Assembly (NCBI GenBank): GCA_900321505.1
Contig: ONWK01000048.1
Location: forward strand, 1 to 8,994
Direction of reading: 5' to 3'
Length of the DNA: 8,994 nucleotides
Source of the DNA: an uncultured Eubacteriales bacterium
GTDB lineage: Bacteria; Bacillota; Clostridia; Lachnospirales; Lachnospiraceae
The notes below the pieces were generated by a model. It was not told the DNA's origin. It was given only the letters and a program-made list of their open reading frames with translations, and searched no databases. Position 1 is the first letter of the stretch. Each line of letters opens with the position of its first letter. This document shows positions 1-4,565 of the stretch, piece by piece. The position numbers and the translations under genes are program-made.

Positions 1-1177
1 CGCGGGAAACCTTGGTCTCACCAACGGAATATGACGGGAAGTTATAATGATGAATATATCTCTTGGTTGTTACATTCGGATCAAGTCCATCGATCTTCTG
101 TGCCTCTGAAAGAGGTGCAAGAGTAACGATGTCGCAGATCTGTGTCTGTCCGCGGGTGAGCATGGATGAACCATGAACGCTGGGGATAAGATCAACTTCT
201 GCTGCGAGAGGACGTATCTGGTTGATGGCACGGCCGTCAGGACGCTTGTGATCCTTGAGGATCATTTTACGAACCGTCTTCTTCTGATACTGATACAGCG
301 CGTCACCGAGAAGTCCGAGCCATTCCTCATTGTCGGCAAACTTCTCCTTCATGCGTTCCTTGATCTCATCGATATTCTTCTCACGGGTCTGCTTGTCATC
401 CGTGAAGACTGCTACTTCCATCTCTTCGGGAGGAACAACTTCCTTCATTGCTGCAAAGAGTTCTTCGGGAATAGCATAGCTGTTGTAGCTGTGCTTGGGC
501 TTTCCGCACTCTGCAACGATCTTGTCGATGAATGCGATAACCTCCTGATTAACCTTGTGAGCGGCAAAGATTGCCTCGATCATCTGATCCTCAGGCACTT
601 CATTTGCACCTGCCTCGATCATGATGACCTTCTCACGTGTAGATGCTACTGTCAGTTTAAGATCTGACTGGAGATTCATGGTTGAATTGGGGTTGAAGAT
701 CAGATCTCCGTTAACGAGTCCAACCTGTGTTGTAGCGCAGGGACCGTCAAAGGGGATATCGGAAATGGATACTGCGATAGCCGTACCCAGCATAGCCGTA
801 AGCTCCGGAGCGCATTCCGGATCAACGGAAAGAACAAGATTCTCCAGGGTTACATCATTTCTGTAATCCTTGGGGAACAGAGGACGCATGGGGCGGTCGA
901 TGACACGGTCTGTCAGGATCGCATTTTCAGAGGGCTTGGACTCTCTCTTGTTGAAGCCGCCGGGGATCTTGCCCACAGCGTACATCTTCTCGCTGTATTC
1001 AACTGAAAGCGGGAAGAAATCAATACCTTCTCTCGGCTCCTTGGATGCCGTTGCAGTTGACAGTACTACCGTATCACCGTAATGAATGAGTACTGCACCA
1101 TTTGCCTGCTTGCCGACACGGTCCACATCAACGCGGAGTGTTCTTCCTGCAAGCTCCATTTCAAACTTCTTGTACAT
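1..1177 (-). CDS. pnp: Polynucleotide phosphorylase (PNPase), N-terminal part, cut by window edge
   Basis: PNPase is a phosphate-dependent 3'-to-5' exoribonuclease (and reverse polymerase) that acts as a trimeric ring in mRNA decay. The 392 codons visible begin MYKKFEMELAGRTLRV. They cover the first RNase PH-like domain (about residues 1-145, with GDTVVLSTATASKEPR and the FF.L.VEY and PGGF.KRE.KPSE.AIL..R.IDRP.RPLFP signatures), the helical linker (about 150-300), and the start of the second RNase PH domain (KRPDGR at 311-316, LTRGQTQ at 340-346, HHYNFPSYSVGET at 376-388). The rest of the second core and the usual KH and S1 RNA-binding domains lie beyond the left edge. The ATG is fixed by AAAGGAG ending 6 nt upstream. 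The reading frame is open throughout, with no frameshift. Its own promoter and a foldable leader lie upstream, unlike the classical rpsO-pnp operon. The family identification is essentially certain from these motifs. Confidence 0.97.
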   Translation of the reverse strand, partial: MYKKFEMELAGRTLRVDVDRVGKQANGAVLIHYGDTVVLSTATASKEPREGIDFFPLSVEYSEKMYAVGKIPGGFNKRESKPSENAILTDRVIDRPMRPLFPKDYRNDVTLENLVLSVDPECAPELTAMLGTAIAVSISDIPFDGPCATTQVGLVNGDLIFNPNSTMNLQSDLKLTVASTREKVIMIEAGANEVPEDQMIEAIFAAHKVNQEVIAFIDKIVAECGKPKHSYNSYAIPEELFAAMKEVVPPEEMEVAVFTDDKQTREKNIDEIKERMKEKFADNEEWLGLLGDALYQYQKKTVRKMILKDHKRPDGRAINQIRPLAAEVDLIPSVHGSSMLTRGQTQICDIVTLAPLSEAQKIDGLDPNVTTKRYIHHYNFPSYSVGETKVSR

Positions 1178-1183
1178 ATCTTT

Positions 1184-1190
1184 CTCCTTT
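1184..1190 (-). promoter_or_regulatory. Ribosome binding site of pnp
   Basis: On the minus strand this reads AAAGGAG, 6 nt before the ATG at 1177. It decides the pnp start; no other in-frame start is as well placed. Confidence 0.85.
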
Positions 1191-1204
1191 GATTTTTCGT
1201 ATCA

Positions 1205-1288
1205 TTCCAAGGTTCCGAAACAACTGAACAAAGAGCCCTCCGGAGAACGGACGTCTCCCTCTTCAGAAGTCTCGGGGTGGCCTTGAAA
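1205..1288 (-). promoter_or_regulatory. Foldable 5' leader of pnp
   Basis: The leader between the predicted transcription start (about 1293) and the pnp ribosome binding site can fold into nested helices. The outer 8-bp helix pairs 1205-1212 with 1281-1288 (one G-U pair), the middle one pairs 1231-1235 with 1259-1263, and the inner GGAGA/TCTCC helix pairs 1242-1246 with 1254-1258 around a 7-nt loop. In Escherichia coli, pnp is autoregulated through a leader stem cut by RNase III and then degraded by PNPase itself. A similar role here is only an inference from position and shape; the sequence is not recognisably homologous. Confidence 0.4.
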
Positions 1289-1299
1289 CAATCCGTTAT

Positions 1300-1328
1300 A
1301 TTGTAGCATAAACAGGAGTTTCATTCAA
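1300..1328 (-). promoter_or_regulatory. Sigma-A promoter of pnp
   Basis: The -35 element TTGAAT (1323-1328) and the -10 element TACAAT (1300-1305) are separated by exactly 17 bp. A TGC just before the -10 provides an extended -10 (TGn). The predicted start of transcription is near 1293, giving a leader of about 115 nt. The promoter lies just after the hairpin behind the upstream aminotransferase gene, so pnp appears to be its own transcription unit. Confidence 0.75.
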
Positions 1329-1371
1329 GCTGAATTATTGATGGTCTGAAACGATCACTGTTCATGAATAC

Positions 1372-1423
1372 AAATGACCAAATGCAGCCGCGCATCTTAA
1401 GGCACGGCTGTATTTGATCATTT
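1372..1423 (-). terminator. Terminator-like hairpin after the DegT-family aminotransferase gene
   Basis: A long inverted repeat pairs 1372-1390 with 1405-1423 around a 14-nt loop. It has a CAGCCG/CGGCTG core and A/T-rich lower arms, with one wobble and one mismatch on either strand. It begins about 20 bp after the aminotransferase stop codon and ends before the pnp promoter. The T-rich tail on the minus strand is broken (TTTGG, TTTGTATT), so termination may be incomplete. The shape would also allow activity on the plus strand, but no plus-strand gene ends here. Confidence 0.6.
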
Positions 1424-1444
1424 TATATCTGTAAAGTCAGATTC

Positions 1445-2563
1445 CTACCTGTTGCTCAGCAGTTTATCACATACCATATCCACTTCTTCTTCAGTAAGAT
1501 ACGGATGCATCGGCAGGCTGAAGCATCTGCCGCATATATCCTCACATACAGGAAGGCTTTCCGTACCATAGCCCATGTTTCGGTAGACCGTCTGGTGATG
1601 AAGCGGTATTGGATAATATACCATTACCGGTATTCCCTGCTGTTTCATACCTGATACGATACGGTCACGTTCTTCACGGTCTTTTGCAAGCACCGTATAC
1701 TGTGCCCATGCGGAAAAATGATCCGCATCGGTCTCCGGAGTCACAAAGCTGTCCTTAAGTCGGTCGGCATACCATCCGGCAACCCTCTGCCGGGCTTCAA
1801 GCTCTTCCTCAAATATCTGAAGCTTTGCAAGAACAACTGCTGCCTGAAGCGTATCCATCCTTCCGTTGATCCCGAGGCGTACATTGTCATATTTATCACT
1901 TCCCTGACCATGAACCCTTATGGAATGCATGATCTCATAGAGTCTGTCATCGTCTGTAAAAATGGCTCCTCCGTCTCCGAAACACCCCAGAGGCTTGGCC
2001 GGGAAAAATGATGTGGCGGACACATCGCCGAAGCTGCCGTTACGAACACCCCTCAGACTGCCGCCAAAGCCCTGTGCAGCATCTTCAAGCACAAAAAGGC
2101 CGTACTTCTCCGCAACCGGAAGTATCCTGTCATAATCCGCACTGCGGCCGAAAAGATCCACAGGTACGACCCCTCTTGGGCGGAGCTTTCCCTCAGCCAG
2201 GACTTTTTCAATCCTTTTCACCAGATCATCCGGATCCATGTTAAAATTGCGGTCTGTATCCACAAATACCGGAGTTCCTCCTGCAACGCTTATGCTTTCC
2301 GCAGACGCAAAGAAGGTAAAGGCAGGCACGAATACCGCATCCTCCTTCGTAAGCTCATAAGCCATCAGCGGTATCTGCAGTGCTTCCGTACCGCTGCCGC
2401 AGCTGAGGCAGTATTTCCGTCCTGTAAAAGCAGCAAGCTTCTGCTCCAGCTCCCGTATTTCATCTCCCATTATGAAATGTCTGTTATGAAGGACCTTAAG
2501 CACTCTCTGCTCCAGATCTTCACCTATCTTTTCATACTGACGTCCCAAATCCACAAATTCCAC
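1445..2563 (-). CDS. DegT/DnrJ/EryC1/StrS-family PLP-dependent sugar aminotransferase, WbpE-like
   Basis: This 372-residue protein has the full length of the DegT/DnrJ/EryC1/StrS family, which transfers an amino group from glutamate to a keto group on a nucleotide sugar using pyridoxal phosphate. Visible landmarks are SCGSGTEAL (54-62, phosphate cradle), LEDAAQ (159-164, Asp161 to the PLP ring nitrogen), SFFPAKPLGCFGDGGA (185-200, Lys190 forming the Schiff base), GRMDTLQAA (234-242), YYPIPLHHQ (316-324) and SLPMHPYL (349-356). By memory it is closest to WbpE-type enzymes that make 3-amino sugars of the UDP-GlcNAc-derived uronic acid pathway. The exact substrate cannot be told from sequence, and no other sugar-pathway gene is nearby. 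The start is GTG: an in-frame stop lies three codons upstream, and GAGG sits 9 nt before it. It follows aroEK by 42 bp, with no promoter between them, so the two are probably co-transcribed. Confidence 0.9.
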   Translation of the reverse strand: MEFVDLGRQYEKIGEDLEQRVLKVLHNRHFIMGDEIRELEQKLAAFTGRKYCLSCGSGTEALQIPLMAYELTKEDAVFVPAFTFFASAESISVAGGTPVFVDTDRNFNMDPDDLVKRIEKVLAEGKLRPRGVVPVDLFGRSADYDRILPVAEKYGLFVLEDAAQGFGGSLRGVRNGSFGDVSATSFFPAKPLGCFGDGGAIFTDDDRLYEIMHSIRVHGQGSDKYDNVRLGINGRMDTLQAAVVLAKLQIFEEELEARQRVAGWYADRLKDSFVTPETDADHFSAWAQYTVLAKDREERDRIVSGMKQQGIPVMVYYPIPLHHQTVYRNMGYGTESLPVCEDICGRCFSLPMHPYLTEEEVDMVCDKLLSNR

Positions 2564-2572
2564 TATGATCTA

Positions 2573-2576
2573 CCTC
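2573..2576 (-). promoter_or_regulatory. Ribosome binding site supporting a GTG start
   Basis: The minus strand reads TGAGGT before the GTG at 2563, with 9 nt between GAGG and the start. An in-frame TAG at 2570-2572 excludes any start further upstream. Confidence 0.7.
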
Positions 2577-2605
2577 ACTGCGATTAATTTCCTGTAATTA
2601 TCAGC

Positions 2606-3970
2606 TTATATTTCCTCAAGGATCTCATCTACGGTTTTGCCGTCTGTCTCCACCACCTGATCGGCAGCAGCCTGATATGCCGCAGACCGCGCAGCCATCA
2701 TACGGCTGATCCTGGCTTTAAGCTCACTTTCTCCCTCTGAATCCAGCAGCGGTCTTCCGGTATCCTGCTTCACTCTTTGAAATGTGGTTTCCTCAGATGC
2801 CGAAAGAAGCACAACCTTGCCGGTGTTTTTCATAAGCTCCCGGTTTTTCCTGCGAAGCACCATTCCGCCGCCGGTGGCAATGACCGTTTTTACTGCATTT
2901 TTCGAAAGCCTGTCTAAATAAGCAGTTTCTATATCCCGAAAAACCTCTTCGCCTTTTTCTTCAAATATCCTGCGTATGCTGCAGCCCTGCTCCTTTTCAA
3001 TCTCAATATCCGTATCCAGGAAATTCATTCCATTTCTCTCAGCCAGGGCCTTTCCGGCTGTGGATTTGCCGCTGCCCATATATCCCACGAGAAGGATATT
3101 CCCACCATATACTTTTCTTCTGAGCCTGACCAGCACTTCAGCTGCCATTTCATTGGTAACAGTCTCTCCCGTCCAGAGTTCGTAGGCAATTATACCCTGA
3201 TAAAGCAGCATTGTAAGGCCGTTATCACACGGTATCCCCAGTTCATTAAAAAGCTTCAGAAATGGTGTCTCAGCAGGATTATATACAAGATCATAGCCGT
3301 ATTCAGCCCTCCGGTAGAAATCCCTGTCTTCGATCAGCAGCCCTTCTTTTCCCTTCAATCCAAGGGATGTACACTGTATGAATATCGAAGGTTTTTCCGG
3401 AATCCGGCCATATTCATCCCTGGCTAACGGAATGATATGATCATCAAAATGTTTTTTCATATCGTCCGCTATAGCCTCTGCTTTTTCCTTCGTCCTGTTG
3501 ATCAGATATACCCCTGACGCCCTCTCAAAAAGAGCGAGCGCTGCCGCTGCGCGTGATGCGCCTCCGGCTCCCAGTATAACCACCTGTTTTCCGGAAAGAG
3601 ATATGCCTTTTTGTGCCAGCGCGCGCTTAAGTCCCGGCATATCGGTATTATATCCCTGGAAGCCCTCATCCGTTCTGACAAGCGTATTTACCGCTCCTAT
3701 AACCTCAGCAGCCGGATCAATGCCGGAAAGCGCAGGTATCACGGTTGTTTTATGAGGCACCGTGACATTCATTCCCCGTATACCCAGATGAAATGCACCC
3801 CTTACGGCCTGAACCGGATCCTCCTTAACCGGAAACGGCAGATAAACCATATTTCTCTTAAGTTTTTCCGAAAGTGTATTGTGAATAACAGGCGACAAAG
3901 TATGCGCCACCGGATTCCCGATAAGGCCGAGAACTTCTGTGGTACCGCTGATTTCATGGATATCCATCAT
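2606..3970 (-). CDS. aroEK: Bifunctional shikimate dehydrogenase / shikimate kinase (AroE-AroK fusion)
   Basis: This 454-residue fusion would carry out two consecutive steps of chorismate synthesis in the cytoplasm: NADPH reduction of 3-dehydroshikimate, then ATP phosphorylation of shikimate. Residues 1 to about 285 are shikimate dehydrogenase: shikimate-binding loop GNPVAHTLSP (18-27), NVTVPHK with catalytic Lys74, NTL (95-97), NTD with Asp110, NADP loop GAGGASR (134-140), NRT (158-160), and NGLTMLLYQG (250-259). Residues 290-454 are shikimate kinase: Walker A GYMGSGKST (296-304), DTDIEIE (319-325), FRDIE with Arg345, GGG (367-369), and the lid arginine in GRPLL (Arg406). The junction is short, with no stop or frameshift, and each half has near-normal length, so both are probably active. 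GAGGAG lies 8 nt before the first of two adjacent ATGs. The gene lies downstream of rpsO and upstream of an aminotransferase gene. Confidence 0.95.
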   Translation of the reverse strand: MMDIHEISGTTEVLGLIGNPVAHTLSPVIHNTLSEKLKRNMVYLPFPVKEDPVQAVRGAFHLGIRGMNVTVPHKTTVIPALSGIDPAAEVIGAVNTLVRTDEGFQGYNTDMPGLKRALAQKGISLSGKQVVILGAGGASRAAAALALFERASGVYLINRTKEKAEAIADDMKKHFDDHIIPLARDEYGRIPEKPSIFIQCTSLGLKGKEGLLIEDRDFYRRAEYGYDLVYNPAETPFLKLFNELGIPCDNGLTMLLYQGIIAYELWTGETVTNEMAAEVLVRLRRKVYGGNILLVGYMGSGKSTAGKALAERNGMNFLDTDIEIEKEQGCSIRRIFEEKGEEVFRDIETAYLDRLSKNAVKTVIATGGGMVLRRKNRELMKNTGKVVLLSASEETTFQRVKQDTGRPLLDSEGESELKARISRMMAARSAAYQAAADQVVETDGKTVDEILEEI

Positions 3971-4128
3971 TTTCGCTGCTCCTCTTTCTGTATGTATTTA
4001 CGGCTGCCGCCCGTACTGATCGCGCAATCGAGCAGAAGGGTGATTTTGTCCCCTCCACGATTGTCGCATTGGGTGCCGCACGGGCATTCGTGCAAGCACG
4101 ATGCCCGCCTGGCACCTTTATCGCGCAT
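3967..4128 (-). CDS. Possible 53-residue cysteine-containing small protein overlapping the aroEK start
   Basis: An ATG at 4128 opens a 53-codon frame whose TGA shares an ATGA with the aroEK start, the arrangement typical of translational coupling. The product would hold five cysteines (CLHECPCGTQC at 11-21, then Cys35) and a basic, charged C-terminus (SRKYIQKEEQRK). No ribosome binding site precedes the ATG. The frame crosses strong inverted repeats, and a second minus-strand frame is also open here, so this may simply be a structured RNA spacer. I do not recognise the protein; confidence is low. Confidence 0.2.
   Translation of the reverse strand: MRDKGARRASCLHECPCGTQCDNRGGDKITLLLDCAISTGGSRKYIQKEEQRK
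3979..3984 (-). promoter_or_regulatory. Ribosome binding site of aroEK
   Basis: GAGGAG on the minus strand lies 8 nt before the first ATG at 3970. The second ATG follows immediately, so the protein could begin one residue later. Confidence 0.75.
3999..4116 (-). promoter_or_regulatory. Structured spacer/leader between rpsO and aroEK
   Basis: Three inverted repeats follow each other between the rpsO terminator and the aroEK ribosome binding site. The strongest spans 4072-4116: an outer GGTGCC/GGCACC helix, a 3-nt internal loop on each side, then 4081-4087 with 4101-4107 and 4089-4093 with 4096-4100, with a single bulged base between them. The second pairs 4025-4030 with 4058-4063, with AGGG/CCCT (4037-4040 with 4051-4054) inside. 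The third pairs 3999-4003 with 4011-4015 around 7 nt. No T-tract follows these on the minus strand, so they are not ordinary terminators. I do not recognise a known riboswitch or T-box in it. A role in attenuation, processing or transcript stability is inference. Confidence 0.5.
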
Positions 4129-4135
4129 GTACAGA

Positions 4136-4161
4136 AAGAGCAGCGGTAACCCGCTGCTCTT
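4136..4161 (-). terminator. Intrinsic terminator after rpsO
   Basis: An 11-bp GC-rich perfect hairpin pairs 4136-4146 with 4151-4161 around a 4-nt loop, 5 nt after the rpsO stop codon. The tail on the minus strand (TTCTGTAC after the stem) is a poor T-tract, so some read-through towards aroEK is expected. Confidence 0.75.
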
Positions 4162-4166
4162 CTCAA

Positions 4167-4433
4167 TTACTTTCTCAGACCAAGCTTCTGTACGATAGCT
4201 CTGTAACGCTCGATATCCTTGCTCTTAAGATAAGCAAGCATGTTACGACGCTGACCAACCATCTTCAGAAGTCCTCTTCTGGAGTGATGATCATGGGGAT
4301 GAGCCTTGAAATGCTCGTTCAGGTCATTGATACGTGCTGTAAGAATAGCAACCTGTACCTCCGGTGAACCTGTGTCTCCCTCGCCGTTGCCGTACTTAGC
4401 GATAAGCTCTGCCTTCTGCTCTTTTGTGATCAT
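4167..4433 (-). CDS. rpsO: 30S ribosomal protein S15
   Basis: S15 is a primary binder of 16S rRNA in the central domain of the small subunit; it also forms an intersubunit bridge. The product is 88 residues, the standard length (89 with some annotations), and contains hallmark stretches: GDTGSPEVQVAILT (19-32), the H41-SRRGLL region (HPHDHHSRRGLLKMVGQRR, 45-63) and YLKSKDIERYRAIVQKLGLRK at the C-terminus. AGGAGG (4442-4447) lies 8 nt before the ATG. It has its own strong promoter, a foldable leader and a hairpin terminator. The usual downstream partner pnp is not adjacent: aroEK and an aminotransferase gene intervene. Confidence 0.98.
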   Translation of the reverse strand: MITKEQKAELIAKYGNGEGDTGSPEVQVAILTARINDLNEHFKAHPHDHHSRRGLLKMVGQRRNMLAYLKSKDIERYRAIVQKLGLRK

Positions 4434-4441
4434 TTCTGATT

Positions 4442-4447
4442 CCTCCT
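4442..4447 (-). promoter_or_regulatory. Strong ribosome binding site of rpsO
   Basis: AGGAGG on the minus strand, 8 nt before the ATG at 4433: a perfect anti-16S match, as expected for a highly translated ribosomal protein gene. Confidence 0.85.
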
Positions 4448-4460
4448 ATAATAATATGAT

Positions 4461-4514
4461 CCGCTGTCCACCGGGTCATGGTCGGAGATTCCGATAACTC
4501 AGTGACAGTACCGG
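4461..4514 (-). promoter_or_regulatory. Foldable rpsO leader, candidate S15 autoregulatory site
   Basis: The roughly 78-nt leader can close a long helix: CTGTC/GACAG (4504-4508 with 4464-4468), continued by CCG/CGG (4512-4514 with 4461-4463) past a 3-nt bulge. Inside it is a perfect TCGGA/TCCGA hairpin (4482-4486 with 4490-4494, 3-nt loop). S15 represses its own translation in many bacteria by binding leader RNAs of unrelated shapes, including pseudoknots and three-way junctions. Position and structure fit that, but I cannot show homology to a described S15 leader class. Confidence 0.4.
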
Positions 4515-4518
4515 CGTT

Positions 4519-4556
4519 ATATTACCAAACCTTACAGGGAAATGCAAGTTTTTTTT
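4519..4556 (-). promoter_or_regulatory. Sigma-A promoter of rpsO with A-tract upstream element
   Basis: The -35 element TTGCAT (4542-4547) and -10 element TAATAT (4519-4524) are 17 bp apart. A TGG before the -10 gives an extended -10 (TGn). A run of eight A on the minus strand (4549-4556) lies just upstream of the -35, like an UP element for the RNA polymerase alpha subunit. Predicted transcription start is near 4512. The promoter begins about 10 bp after the htpG stop, and I see no hairpin terminator for htpG in this gap. Confidence 0.75.
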
Positions 4557-4565
4557 ACAACTCTC

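Noticed and set aside
173..667. 164-codon plus-strand open frame
   Set aside because: It is antisense to conserved pnp sequence; the PNPase frame explains the region fully.
3999..4116. Known riboswitch (T-box, ZTP, glycine, THF) in the rpsO-aroEK spacer
   Set aside because: I looked for their conserved cores, such as the T-box GGTGG-ACCGCG motif and the ZTP CCGCCTGGGC motif, and found only partial resemblance, not the required arrangement.
3954..4166. 70-codon minus-strand frame starting at a TTG inside the rpsO terminator
   Set aside because: It has no ribosome binding site, begins inside a terminator hairpin, and runs out of frame into aroEK; it is likely a by-product of GC-rich inverted repeats.
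3611..4198. 195-codon plus-strand open frame across aroEK and the spacer
   Set aside because: It runs antisense through well-supported aroEK motifs and the rpsO terminator, with no start signal and no recognisable domain.
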